From assembly GCA_004555175.1 (NCBI GenBank), contig SFJE01000003.1, positions 1-64,000 of the forward strand: a DNA stretch of 64,000 nucleotides. The letters run 5' to 3'. Shown in pieces: positions 27,012-35,494 of this stretch. The position numbers were made by a program, and so were the translations under genes. The DNA is from Lentisphaeraceae bacterium. Lineage in GTDB: Bacteria > Verrucomicrobiota > Kiritimatiellia > RFP12 > DVOR01. The notes under the pieces were generated by a model that was not told the origin of the DNA, made no database searches, and saw only the letters and a list, made by a program, of their open reading frames with translations. Position 1 is the stretch's first letter. Each line of letters starts with the position of its first letter.

Positions 27012-28196
27012 ATGGGCTTTGAATCCGGTTCCTTTTCCTTCCACGCCTTCTACCTCTCGCGCGGCTTCGAGCCCACCGAGATGGAGGCCTTTGCCAAGCG
27101 CGCCCTGCCCCCCATCAAGACCCTGACCGGCGATGCGCCCCTCCACGGTTGGGCCGGCCCCGCCCACGCCCTCGATCTCGACCTCACCGAGGAGCACTGC
27201 TGGCGCGGCGACTGGCTTTGGTTCTCGCACGTGACCGCCCAGAAGAAGGTCCCCCCGAGCCTCCTGCGCGCCACCATCCTCGCCGAACTCGAGATTGAGC
27301 GCAAGGCCCGCCAGGTGGAAGTCCTCCCGCGCGCGGCAAAAACCGAGGTCCGCGAGCGCGTTCAAGAGGCTCTTTTGGCCGACGCGCAACCCTCCTTCGG
27401 CTCGATGGAGTGTGCGATTGACCTGCGCAACCAGCGCCTGCTCGCCTCGGCCATGACCGATGCCGCCGCCCAGGTCCTCTGCCCCTTCTTCCGCGAGAGC
27501 ACCGGCGTAATGCCCGTGATGCTCTGCCCCGAGAGTGCCGCCTACCGCCTCTGCGGCATCGATTGCAACAGCCTCGAGCTGGTCAACATGACCCCGAACG
27601 AGGAGATTGGCGTGCCACCGGAGATCACTCTGGGCACCGAGTTCCTCACCTGGCTCTTCTACCACTGGGAGAAGGAAGAGGCCACCTTCGACTTTAATGG
27701 CGAACAATGCGGCCTCATGTTCGAGGGCCCGCTCATGTTCTCTGGCGACAAGGCCCCCGGCTGCCACGAAACCGTCCTGCGCAACGGCACCCCCCTCGAC
27801 ACCCCCGAGTTCGGCATCGCCCTCTGGAATGGCAAGAAACTCCGCCGCGCACGCCTCACCCTCACCAAGGGCGACTGGATCTGCTCGGCCACCGTCGATG
27901 GCTACGACTTCGCCTTCCGCTCGATGAAGGTCGACCCGCCCAAGAAGGCCAAGTCCGCCACCCCCGACGCCGTCGACGAAATGCCCTCGCTCAACGCCCC
28001 CGGCGCCAAAAATCCCGCCGCCGAGCGCCCCGGCAACGACAAGCTCGCCGTCGATGAGCGCCTCGACCGCGCCGCCTTCTATGTCGACGCCTTCCTCCAC
28101 CTCTATAAGCACTTCCTGTCCCTGCGCGAAGACCCCATCGCCTGGAAGGGCGTCCTCGCCAAGATTGGCCCCTGGATTGAAGCGCGCGCCAAGTAA
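27012..28196 (+). CDS. RdgC-like recombination-associated protein (probable)
   Basis: 394 residues, soluble, with no signal peptide. The first 200 residues follow the RdgC pattern: an early 'FHAFYLSRGFEPTEMEAFAK', then 'GWAG..H', 'VPPSLLRATILAELEIERK' and 'TEVRERVQEALL', then a short 'AMTDAAAQVLCPFFRE' stretch. The middle 'GTEFLTWLFYHWEKEEATF' matches longer RdgC relatives. RdgC is a ring-shaped DNA-binding protein that limits RecA. It starts 3 bases after tatC behind GAGGAG, so it is probably cotranscribed. The assignment is by pattern, not a search. Confidence 0.55.
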   Translation: MGFESGSFSFHAFYLSRGFEPTEMEAFAKRALPPIKTLTGDAPLHGWAGPAHALDLDLTEEHCWRGDWLWFSHVTAQKKVPPSLLRATILAELEIERKARQVEVLPRAAKTEVRERVQEALLADAQPSFGSMECAIDLRNQRLLASAMTDAAAQVLCPFFRESTGVMPVMLCPESAAYRLCGIDCNSLELVNMTPNEEIGVPPEITLGTEFLTWLFYHWEKEEATFDFNGEQCGLMFEGPLMFSGDKAPGCHETVLRNGTPLDTPEFGIALWNGKKLRRARLTLTKGDWICSATVDGYDFAFRSMKVDPPKKAKSATPDAVDEMPSLNAPGAKNPAAERPGNDKLAVDERLDRAAFYVDAFLHLYKHFLSLREDPIAWKGVLAKIGPWIEARAK

Positions 28197-28204
28197 GGCC
28201 GCCC

Positions 28205-28897
28205 ATGGCCTCTGGCGACTTCCCCTACGCCCTCGATGAGCCCGCCGCCTGGCGCGGGCTCGCCCCCGAGTCCCTGCGCGCGGTTCCCTGCCCCCACGCC
28301 CCCGCTGGCACCCACGCCTGCCGCTTCGCTCCGGAAAGCAAGGTCGCCCTCTTCCGCCAAGTGGCCGCCCTCGGCGCGCGTAGCGAAGTCCGCTGCCTAC
28401 TCCTCGCCGAACCCGAGCGCGCTCCCGCGGAAGGCGAAGTCGCCGTCATCGCCGAAGATCTCCGCCGCTGGCTCGCCGCCCATCCCGGCCCCTTCCCCCA
28501 CCCCATCGGCCTCCTCTGCTCCGGCGCCCCCTATCCCTGCGGCCCCACCCCCCTCTGCGAAACCACCCCCGAAGGCCGCCGACAAGACGAAGCGGAGGCC
28601 CTGCAAACCCTCTTCACCCGCAGCGAAAGCCTCGCCGAAGCCATCGAAATGGCCTTTGGCACCCTGCCGCCGCAAGAGCGCGAGTTCGTCCACGCCTGGG
28701 CCCATCGGCCCGACCCCAACCACCCCTCGCGCCCCATCGCGATTTACCTCCTCGCCGAACAATTCCACTTTTCCCGCCGCAAAGGCTTCAAGATCCTCGC
28801 CGCCGCCAAGTCCCTCAACCCCACCGTCTACGCCCGCCTCGACGCCCTACGCAAGCAACGCCTACGCAAAACCGGCGCCTGGCAAGTCCGCGGCTAA
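28205..28897 (+). CDS. Hypothetical protein, 230 residues
   Basis: Not recognised. A soluble protein with no signal peptide, starting 8 bases after the RdgC-like gene and so probably in the same transcript. A cysteine pair 'PCPHAPAGTHACRF' occurs near residue 29. The C-terminal third is basic and helical ('FHFSRRKGFKILAAAK', 'LDALRKQRLRKTG'), which may bind nucleic acid. Codon use is like its neighbours. Low-complexity Ala/Pro content makes the reading frame alone weak evidence, but the spacing supports it. Confidence 0.6.
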   Translation: MASGDFPYALDEPAAWRGLAPESLRAVPCPHAPAGTHACRFAPESKVALFRQVAALGARSEVRCLLLAEPERAPAEGEVAVIAEDLRRWLAAHPGPFPHPIGLLCSGAPYPCGPTPLCETTPEGRRQDEAEALQTLFTRSESLAEAIEMAFGTLPPQEREFVHAWAHRPDPNHPSRPIAIYLLAEQFHFSRRKGFKILAAAKSLNPTVYARLDALRKQRLRKTGAWQVRG

Positions 28898-29049
28898 CCC
28901 CCACCCGAACCGAATACTAAACCCACCGCGTTAAGAGTTGCGCCTCGGCCTGGTGCAACGCCCTGCACGCCGCGAGGGTTCCAGCCGCCTCCCGGACGAT
29001 GTAGAATTGCGCGACAAGCTCGGGCGCGGAGATATCTGCGCCGGGTATT

Positions 29050-30231
29050 TTATTGAGCGAGGCGTTGGGCGCGGTGGCGGTTGAGGTAATCGCTGAAGAG
29101 GGGAACGGAGAAGGCGAGGGTGCCGTGGCTGGGGCTATAAACCATGCCCTTCTTGATGAGGGAGCTGCGGCGCGGACCAAGCGAGCTCATATTGATATGG
29201 AGCCGCGCGGCAATCTCCGAAACCTTGGGAGTTGGGCCGGGCACCTCGGCCATCGCGAAGACAAACTCCTTTTCGGCGTTGGTCATCCGCTCCATCCGGA
29301 CGCGGAAGAAGCTTTCATCGAGACGCCGCAACACCTTTGGCGTAACGGCTTCGACGGCTTCGGCGAGGATTGGTGAAGCCTCAATGGCGTTCCAGAGTTG
29401 ATAGCCCCATTCTTGCAAGAAGTAGGGATAGCCTTGGGTCTTGGCGTGGATACACGTGGCCGCTTCGTCGGTCAGCACCACATGCGCTTCAGCGAAGGGC
29501 TCGCGGATGGCCTTGGCGGAGTCTTCGGGAGAGAGCGCGCCGACAGTTTGGAAGTGAATTAACCGTTCAGCATAGGACTTTACATTGCCCGTGAGCCCAG
29601 GCAGAAAGGGCAACCCGGCAGCAAACAGGGCCATCGGAAGCGAGTCCTGCTGCATACGATGCATTGCCATAATCAGCGCGTCGAGGTCCTTTTCGCCAAG
29701 ATATTGGATTTCATCCAGAATGAGAAGCACACCCTGCTGTTTCTCCTGGACGGCTTCGGCCACGGTTGCAAGCAGCTCGCCAAGGTCGAAGGCCAAGTCC
29801 CCGCTGTCGGCAATCCCGTGCTGCGGCTCAATCTCCAACCCAAAGTCGCCCATCTCGACCTTCACAGTGCCGATAAAGTTGCGCAGAGCCATCAGACTCC
29901 GCTTGACCTTTTCCTTGGCTCCGCGCTGGCGATCCAACTCAAAGAGCGTTTTTTTGAGCGGTGCAACGAGCAATGCACTCAGGGACCGCTCCTCGGTCGC
30001 TTCGATATGAATAGGGATAACTTTAGTTTGTGCCGCCATCCGCCGCACTTCACCCAACAGGACTGTTTTCCCCACGCCGCGCAGGCCAGTCAAAATCACA
30101 CTTTGCACCGGGAAACCCCGTTCCAAACGCTTGATAAGCACATTGGCGCTCGTCAAGATATCCTCGCGGCCGACCAACTCCGGCGGCGGGGCCCCGGCTC
30201 CGGGAGAGAAGGGATTGATAATCGGATCCAT
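29050..30231 (-). CDS. AAA+ ATPase with C-terminal winged helix (Orc1/Cdc6-like, AAA_16)
   Basis: 393 residues from ATG 30231 (AAAGGAG upstream). The start 'MDPIINPFSPGAGAPPPELV' leads into 'GREDILTSANVLIKR'. Walker A is 'LTGLRGVGKTVLL' (48-60), Walker B 'LLILDEIQYLGEKDLD' (about 165-180), and an arginine/sensor region follows 'ALFAAGLPFLPGL'. The end is a winged-helix module ('KVSEIAARLHINMSSLGPRR'). Such ATPases are widespread, often solitary, and of unknown role. Codon use is less GC-biased than that of the housekeeping genes. The 152 bases between it and the previous gene hold nothing I recognise. Confidence 0.8.
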   Translation of the reverse strand: MDPIINPFSPGAGAPPPELVGREDILTSANVLIKRLERGFPVQSVILTGLRGVGKTVLLGEVRRMAAQTKVIPIHIEATEERSLSALLVAPLKKTLFELDRQRGAKEKVKRSLMALRNFIGTVKVEMGDFGLEIEPQHGIADSGDLAFDLGELLATVAEAVQEKQQGVLLILDEIQYLGEKDLDALIMAMHRMQQDSLPMALFAAGLPFLPGLTGNVKSYAERLIHFQTVGALSPEDSAKAIREPFAEAHVVLTDEAATCIHAKTQGYPYFLQEWGYQLWNAIEASPILAEAVEAVTPKVLRRLDESFFRVRMERMTNAEKEFVFAMAEVPGPTPKVSEIAARLHINMSSLGPRRSSLIKKGMVYSPSHGTLAFSVPLFSDYLNRHRAQRLAQ

Positions 30232-30258
30232 ACGCGCTCCTTTCCTGTCTTTGGCGGA

Positions 30259-30267
30259 AGTATAGCA
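30259..30267 (-). promoter_or_regulatory. Extended -10 promoter of the AAA+ ATPase gene
   Basis: Minus-strand TGCTATACT, hexamer 30264-30259, 27 bases before the start codon. Confidence 0.55.
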
Positions 30268-30443
30268 AAGTCTAACGAACAATATCAAGAAATAAGAAAA
30301 ACGCGCCACTCAGCCACGATGTGCCGCCAATCGATCAAAGTGCTCGCTAAACACATAGACACGCTAGCACTTCACGAATCCCCTCCCGTGATTAAAACAC
30401 CTTATGCCCCCTCGCCCCTTTTGGGCCGTGGCGGCTCCCTTTT

Positions 30444-30501
30444 GAGGTAGGGCCTAGGTGACCTCGAGGTAGGGCCTAGGTCGAGGCGAGGTAGGGCCTT
30501 T
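30444..30501. repeat. 22-bp-period array 2 (different word)
   Basis: Units begin at 30444, 30466 and 30488, each starting gaggtagggcct, with partial inverse symmetry (gaggt...acctc). It lies between the divergent ATPase and efp promoters. The rest of 30268-30639 has no gene; 30567-30620 resembles the repeat DNA near 23740. Confidence 0.75.
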
Positions 30502-30639
30502 CGCGCGCGCAAATTATGGTAAGGGCGGGAGCGGGCTAATGGAGCTTGCGCTGCACAACGATTCCTCTCGCAACGTGCCGAAGGTGCCCCTCACGTGGGC
30601 ACAGCTCGCACCGTACGCGAGCGCAGCGAGCCCCGCTAT

Positions 30640-30668
30640 TTGACGCAGGGGCGGAAGTCCGCTATAAT
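30640..30668 (+). promoter_or_regulatory. Strong sigma-70-type promoter of efp
   Basis: TTGACG at 30640-30645, a 17-base spacer, and TATAAT at 30663-30668, about 35 bases before the efp ATG. It has the best -35/-10 pair in the window. Confidence 0.85.
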
Positions 30669-30703
30669 GCGCGCGTTTGTATCTCATTAGAAGGATAGTA
30701 GCT

Positions 30704-31267
30704 ATGTATACCGCTTCCGATCTGAAGAAGGGCCTCAAGATTATGTTTGAGGATCAGCCCTGGATTATTACGGATTTCGACTTCTCCAAGCCTGGTAAGG
30801 GCCAAGCCATCTACAACTGCAAGTTGCGCAATATGCTCAACGGCTCGGGCAAGAGCTGCTCGTTCCGCTCGAACGACCGCTTTGAGAAGCCCGACCTGGC
30901 GCAGATGCCCTTGGTCTTCTCCTACGAAGACAACGGTACCTACATCTTCAATGACGAGGATTACAACGAGATCCGCGTCTCCAAGGAGGTCCTGGGCAAC
31001 AAGACCTACTTCCTGACCGACGGTCTGGAAGTCGATGCCCTGCTCTACGAAGAGAATGTCATTGACGTGGAACTTCCCTCCTTCATCGAGCGCAAGGTCA
31101 TCAAGTGCGACCCGGGCGTGCGTGGCAATACCGCCGCCGGCAAGGTCACCAAGCCCGGCACCGTCGAGGGTGGCTACGAACTCCCCGTGCCCCTCTTCAT
31201 CAATGAGGGCGACCTCATCCGCATCGACACGCGCACCGGCGAGTATGCCGACCGCGTCAAGGCCTAA
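30704..31267 (+). CDS. efp: Elongation factor P
   Basis: 187 residues with three beta-barrel domains. It binds stalled ribosomes and speeds peptide-bond formation at proline runs. The KOW-like N-domain carries the loop 'KPGKGQAIYNCKLRN', with Lys32 at the position that is lysylated or otherwise modified in other bacteria. The C-terminal signature is 'GDLIRIDTRTGEYADRV'. Start 30704 rather than 30677 because AAGGAT sits 9-14 bases upstream and the protein then begins MYTASDLKKGL. A TPR membrane protein follows. Confidence 0.96.
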   Translation: MYTASDLKKGLKIMFEDQPWIITDFDFSKPGKGQAIYNCKLRNMLNGSGKSCSFRSNDRFEKPDLAQMPLVFSYEDNGTYIFNDEDYNEIRVSKEVLGNKTYFLTDGLEVDALLYEENVIDVELPSFIERKVIKCDPGVRGNTAAGKVTKPGTVEGGYELPVPLFINEGDLIRIDTRTGEYADRVKA

Positions 31268-31292
31268 CCCCCCAGTCGCCCAAAGGAGCGCT

Positions 31293-32045
31293 ATGGCCAA
31301 GCAAGACCTCCCCAACCTCCAAGACGTCTCTCGCGTGCCCGAGGAACTGCTCCCCGTTTTGCACTGGTGGCAGGATAAGGGTCCCAAGACCCTCGCCTTC
31401 ACCGCCGCCGGGCTCCTCGTCGCCGCCGCCATTTTCTACGGCGTGCGCCAGCGCGAAGCCAAGCAGGACGTCACTGTGCAGAATCTCGCCTTCGCCACTC
31501 AGGCCGAAGAGTTCAGCACCGTTGTCAATGCCGGAGGCCAGGCCGCCGATCTCGCGCGCCTCGATCAGGCCCGCGCGCTCTACGCCGCTGGGGACTACGA
31601 GGGCGCCCTCGCTGCCTATGAGGCCGCCTGCAAGCGCCTCGACGATCCGGCCCTCGTCGACATCGCCCGCCTTGGCCGCGCCCGCACCCTTGAAGCGCTC
31701 GACCGTCTGGACGAGGCCCTCGCCGCCGTCACCGAGCTTGAAGCCACCGTGGCTGCCAGCTCCGTGCCGCACTACCTGGCCGGCGAAGTGCCGATGGCCA
31801 AGGCCATCATCCTTTGCCGCCAGGGCGACAAGGCCGCCGCCAAGGCCGCCCTCGCGCCGATCCTCTCGGCCGTTGAGCCCTCGCCCCTGGCCAAGTACGC
31901 CCCTCAGGCCGAGCGCCTTGCAAAGATTATCGACGCCTACGCGCCCAAGAGCCTCTTTGATAAGGCCGCTGACGTGACCCCCGCCGCCCCGGCCCCCGCG
32001 CCTGAAGCGGCCCCGGCTGCGCCCGCTCCAACTCCGGCGCAGTAA
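31293..32045 (+). CDS. Membrane-anchored TPR protein (YfgM-like, probable)
   Basis: A 250-residue protein starting at ATG 31293 behind AAAGGAG; a longer frame that reaches back into efp is an artefact. One membrane helix lies near residues 35-54 ('TLAFTAAGLLVAAAIFYG'). A periplasmic tetratricopeptide-like region follows ('ALYAAGDYEGALAAYEAACK', 'ARTLEALDRLDEALAAVTEL'), then an Ala/Pro-rich tail. The layout resembles YfgM/TPR_21 proteins that work near the Sec translocon, but this is inference. It is cotranscribed with efp and closed by a terminator. Confidence 0.75.
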   Translation: MAKQDLPNLQDVSRVPEELLPVLHWWQDKGPKTLAFTAAGLLVAAAIFYGVRQREAKQDVTVQNLAFATQAEEFSTVVNAGGQAADLARLDQARALYAAGDYEGALAAYEAACKRLDDPALVDIARLGRARTLEALDRLDEALAAVTELEATVAASSVPHYLAGEVPMAKAIILCRQGDKAAAKAALAPILSAVEPSPLAKYAPQAERLAKIIDAYAPKSLFDKAADVTPAAPAPAPEAAPAAPAPTPAQ

Positions 32046-32068
32046 GCGCAGAACACGCGGAATAATCA

Positions 32069-32104
32069 ATCGGGCAGACCCCTAGGGGCCTGCCCGATTT
32101 GTTT
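32069..32104 (+). terminator. Terminator of the efp operon
   Basis: Stem atcgggcag (32069-32077) with ctgcccgat (32090-32098), then ttgttt. Confidence 0.85.
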
Positions 32105-32176
32105 AGATGCGATGGCGGGGCCGAAGGCCCATCCGCCATCTCTCATCCATCCTCCGCTCGCTCCGCGAACACGGCT

Positions 32177-34000
32177 TTAATCTTGGAGCGTTTCGTCTTC
32201 CACCGAAAGTGTGGCGGAGGCCTGCGCACGAAAATGTTCGGCGAGGACGCGGCGGACAATTGGGCCGGCGTCGCGGCCGCCGCCAATGCCATTATCGAGC
32301 ATTGCGCAGACGACAATTTCGGGCGATTCCACCGGTGCAAAGGCCACCGACCAAACGTGCTTGCGCTTGACGCCGCGATCGATATACTCGGCGGTGCCCG
32401 TCTTGCCGGCCACGCGCACGCCCTCAACTTGCATCGTCTGGCCTGTGCCGCGATCGACCACCATCTCCATCCCCTCGATGACCGCGCGCAAGGTCTCTGC
32501 GCCCCAAGGCAAGCGGCGCTGGAGTTCGCCCTCCGGCCCAAAGGCCACCAGGCGCGGCCGGTAGACTGCTCCGCCCGCGGCCAAAGCCGCCACGCCGTGG
32601 GCCACCTGCAGGGGCGTGGCCGTTACAAAGCCTTGACCGATAGCGCATTGTGCGGTGTCGGCCGGGGTCCAAATGCCCTCGCCCGGGCGGGAGAAGTGCG
32701 CGCGCTTCCACTCGGCACTGGGCATCAACCCGGCCGCCTCGCCTGCAAGGTCGATGCCCGTGCGCTCGCCAAAGCCGGCTTGGCGGGCGGTGGCGGCGAT
32801 GGCCTCCATTCCGATGCGCGTGCCCAAGGTGCAGAAGTAGGGATTGCACGACTTCATCAGCGCTTCGCGCAGGTTCAGTTCGCCGTGGCCGTACTTGTAA
32901 TGGCAGCGGAGGCGGCAACCGAAGTCGGAGAAGAGGCCCGTGCACTCGAAGAGGGTCTCGGGGTCGAAGCGCTGCTCCTGGGCGGCGATGGCGACGAAGG
33001 GCTTAAAGACCGAGCCCGGGGAGTACTGGGCCTGAATGGCGCGGTTGAAGAGCGGCTTGTCGGGATTGTCGATGAGCTGCTGCCAGGCGGAGCGGGAGAT
33101 GGATGGGATAAAGGCATTCAGGTCGTAGGTCGGGGCCGAGGCGAGAACCAAGACATCGCCATTACGCGGATCGAGGGCCACCACGGCGCCCGGGCGCCCG
33201 GCAAGGGCCGCCTCAGCCGCGCGCTGGAGGGGAAGGGAGAGGGTAAGGGTGAGGTCACGCCCCTGTTCGGCGTGGCGGCGGACCCAGCGCTCGCGGGTAT
33301 AGACGCGCGAATCGACGCGGAGCATCACCTCGCCGCTATTGCCGGCGAGAAGGTAATCGTAGTGGCGCTCAAGGCCGGTACGCCCACGCGGATCAGGCAA
33401 TCGGTAGTCCCACAGTGTGCGCTCGACCGTCGCTTCGGTACGCTCGCCCACATAGCCCAGGGCGTGAGCGGCGAGGGCGCCATTAGGGTAAATGCGCCGG
33501 GGCATCGGGCGAACCTCGACCCCTGGGAGCTCCTCGGCCCACTCGGAGAGGTAGGCCACCGTGCGAAAGTCCACATCGCGCCAAGCCACCAGGGGAATGG
33601 GGCGAGATTCGTTGACATGGCGGGCAACCGCTTCGCGCGAGACTTGGCGAACCAGGCCGAGGCGTTCGGCGAGTTGATCGATGAGCGAATCGACGGCGAG
33701 GATGGTGTTGCGCCAAGCGCCGGGCTGGCTGAGTTCCTCGCAGTAGATAATCACCTCGTAGGATGGACGGTTGTCGGCCAACACCTCGCCATGGCGGTCA
33801 AGGATGCGCCCTCGCAGGCCTGGCACCTCCACCCGGCGCAGACTCTGGCGCTCCTTCACGCCATCATAGCGCATATTCTCACGCACCTGCACCCGCCACA
33901 GACGCGCGGTCAACACCCCAAAGCCTGCCAAAAAGCACACCAGCAGCAGCCAGAGCGTCCACCCGTGGACCACACTCGCCTGCGAGGCTTCAATTTGCAT
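32177..34000 (-). CDS. mrdA: Penicillin-binding protein 2 (elongation transpeptidase)
   Basis: A 607-residue class B PBP of the elongasome. A cytoplasmic tail and one membrane helix (about 17-38, 'LWLLLVCFLAGFGVL') are followed by a pedestal domain with 'RGRILDRHGEVLADNRPSYE'. The transpeptidase has the active Ser in 'YSPGSVFKPF' (about 325), 'KSCNPYF' (SxN), and 'AGKTGTAEYI' (KTG, about 533). Start 34000 is chosen because AGGAGG lies 11-16 bases upstream, inside mreD, which overlaps it by 11 bases. It is last in the mreBCD-mrdA cluster; RodA is not in the window. Confidence 0.95.
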   Translation of the reverse strand: MQIEASQASVVHGWTLWLLLVCFLAGFGVLTARLWRVQVRENMRYDGVKERQSLRRVEVPGLRGRILDRHGEVLADNRPSYEVIIYCEELSQPGAWRNTILAVDSLIDQLAERLGLVRQVSREAVARHVNESRPIPLVAWRDVDFRTVAYLSEWAEELPGVEVRPMPRRIYPNGALAAHALGYVGERTEATVERTLWDYRLPDPRGRTGLERHYDYLLAGNSGEVMLRVDSRVYTRERWVRRHAEQGRDLTLTLSLPLQRAAEAALAGRPGAVVALDPRNGDVLVLASAPTYDLNAFIPSISRSAWQQLIDNPDKPLFNRAIQAQYSPGSVFKPFVAIAAQEQRFDPETLFECTGLFSDFGCRLRCHYKYGHGELNLREALMKSCNPYFCTLGTRIGMEAIAATARQAGFGERTGIDLAGEAAGLMPSAEWKRAHFSRPGEGIWTPADTAQCAIGQGFVTATPLQVAHGVAALAAGGAVYRPRLVAFGPEGELQRRLPWGAETLRAVIEGMEMVVDRGTGQTMQVEGVRVAGKTGTAEYIDRGVKRKHVWSVAFAPVESPEIVVCAMLDNGIGGGRDAGPIVRRVLAEHFRAQASATLSVEDETLQD

Positions 34001-34529
34001 GGCCCAGACTCTCCTCCTGCTTGGGCTTGAGCACCCGGAAATCAGCCCGACGGGCCAGCGCAAAGGCCGCCGCGCCCCCAAACGCCCCCGCGCAAGGCGT
34101 GGCCAAGAGTCCGGTCAAGTTCGGCGCGAGCACCTCGGCCGACACCCCCGGCCAGCACGCGCTCCACGCCCATACCCATAGCCGGAAGATCGGCACCAGC
34201 GCCACGCCCCAGAGCAACCCGTGTAGCGTGCCCACCGTCTCGGGAAAGTTATCGCGGAAGAGGCGAATGCCACCCCAGATCATCAAGAGAAAGAGAATAC
34301 ACGTGCCCGGCGGCAAACCCCAATCGCACTCCAACAGCGCGCCGCCCCAAATGGCCACCCACGCGCCCAAGCGCGGTCCGCGCGTGGCCATCCAATACCC
34401 CAACCACGCCGGCACCACCGCCAGTTGAACCGCCGGCGTACTCGGCAACAGGCGATTGAGCGCCCCCACGAGCACCGCGGCAAAGAGCGTCAGCCAGACC
34501 GCGTCCCACGCCCGCTCACTCGTTCCCAT
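33990..34529 (-). CDS. mreD: Rod-shape-determining protein MreD
   Basis: A 179-residue inner-membrane protein with about five hydrophobic helices ('LTLFAAVLVGALNRLL', 'AVVPAWLGYWMA', 'CILFLLMIWGGIRLF'). Sequence conservation in MreD is low, so the call rests mainly on position between mreC and mrdA. It overlaps both neighbours, as in coupled mre operons. Confidence 0.8.
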   Translation of the reverse strand: MGTSERAWDAVWLTLFAAVLVGALNRLLPSTPAVQLAVVPAWLGYWMATRGPRLGAWVAIWGGALLECDWGLPPGTCILFLLMIWGGIRLFRDNFPETVGTLHGLLWGVALVPIFRLWVWAWSACWPGVSAEVLAPNLTGLLATPCAGAFGGAAAFALARRADFRVLKPKQEESLGHAN

Positions 34530-35373
34530 CGTCCTCACTCTCTAGGCGCTGCGGGGGCGTCACCATCACAAAGGCCGTTCGCAGAAGGATTGGATCCACC
34601 GCCGGGGCCACAAGCACCTCGTTGAGCAGTCCGGTCTCCTCGCGCTGCACCGTGACCACACGTCCAATCAATAACCCGGCCGGAAAGAGGCCGCCGCTCC
34701 CCTCCGTAAAGACCTCCTGCCCCTCGCGCACCGCAGCGTGCTTGCCCACAAAGCGCATCACCAGCGGCCGAGCCACATAGAGCGCCTCCTCCGTGCTATC
34801 GCGCCCGAAGTCCAAGCCCTCGCTTCCCTGCACCACCCCCTTGATCCCCCCGGGAAGCTCCACCGCCACGCGGCAGAGCGGATCGGAGAGCAAAATCACT
34901 TCGCAGCGGTGGCGCGTGACACCTGCGGCCACACGGCCAACAAGTCCCTCGGGCACCACCACCGCATCCCCCGCCTTCACCCCCTGCGCCGACCCCACGG
35001 CCAAACTCAGCCGCGGCCACACGCCCAATCCGCCGCCATGCGCCCATACCGGCGCGGCAACTACCTTCGCTGGCTGCGCGCGTTGCCAAGCCAGGGACGC
35101 ACGCAGCGCGCCATTCTCCTCGGCCAAGCGCTCGGCCTGGGCGAGCATCACGCGCAGCCGCTCGATTTCGGCTGCCTGCGTTTCGCGCACCGGACCATCG
35201 CACAGTCCGCGCCAAGCAGCCCCCAGCCGGCCCGAGACCTGCTGGCCAACGGCCGCCATCGCACGCTGGAAGGGATAAAGGATTTCTGCACAAAAGCCCC
35301 GCACCTGCCGATTCGCCCCCACGAACAGCAGCACGCCAAGGGCAGCCAAAAACCAAGGCCAAGTGCGCTTCAT
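34516..35373 (-). CDS. mreC: Rod-shape-determining protein MreC
   Basis: 285 residues: a membrane helix at the N-terminus (about 5-22, 'WFLAALGVLLFVGANR'), then a coiled coil ('EIERLRVMLAQAERLAEENG'). The periplasmic beta-domain follows with 'VVVPEGLVGRVAAGVTRHRC', 'ILLSDPLCRVAVEL' and 'GLLIGRVVTVQREET'. It is a scaffold linking MreB to PBP2. It is separated from mreB by a heptad element of about 120 bases. Confidence 0.93.
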   Translation of the reverse strand: MKRTWPWFLAALGVLLFVGANRQVRGFCAEILYPFQRAMAAVGQQVSGRLGAAWRGLCDGPVRETQAAEIERLRVMLAQAERLAEENGALRASLAWQRAQPAKVVAAPVWAHGGGLGVWPRLSLAVGSAQGVKAGDAVVVPEGLVGRVAAGVTRHRCEVILLSDPLCRVAVELPGGIKGVVQGSEGLDFGRDSTEEALYVARPLVMRFVGKHAAVREGQEVFTEGSGGLFPAGLLIGRVVTVQREETGLLNEVLVAPAVDPILLRTAFVMVTPPQRLESEDDGNE

Positions 35374-35392
35374 ATCAGCTCGCTACGCCCGC

Positions 35393-35473
35393 GATGACAG
35401 AGGACGAAAAGAAGATGACAGAGGCCCCGGTCAATATCCGTCGCGGCACGCGTCCTGTCATCTGTTCTCTCCA
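35393..35473. repeat. Heptad-arm element F between mreB and mreC
   Basis: Left words gatgacag appear at 35393 and again at 35414. The core variant ccgtcgcggcacgcg lies at 35438-35452, followed by cctgtcatctgttctctcc. The element sits inside the mre operon. Confidence 0.7.
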
Positions 35474-35494
35474 CTCGCCACACGCGAGCACACC

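Noticed and set aside
30567..30639. tRNA or small RNA gene in the efp upstream gap
   Set aside because: No cloverleaf, T-loop sequence or terminator could be found by eye; no tRNA or rRNA gene was recognised anywhere in the window.
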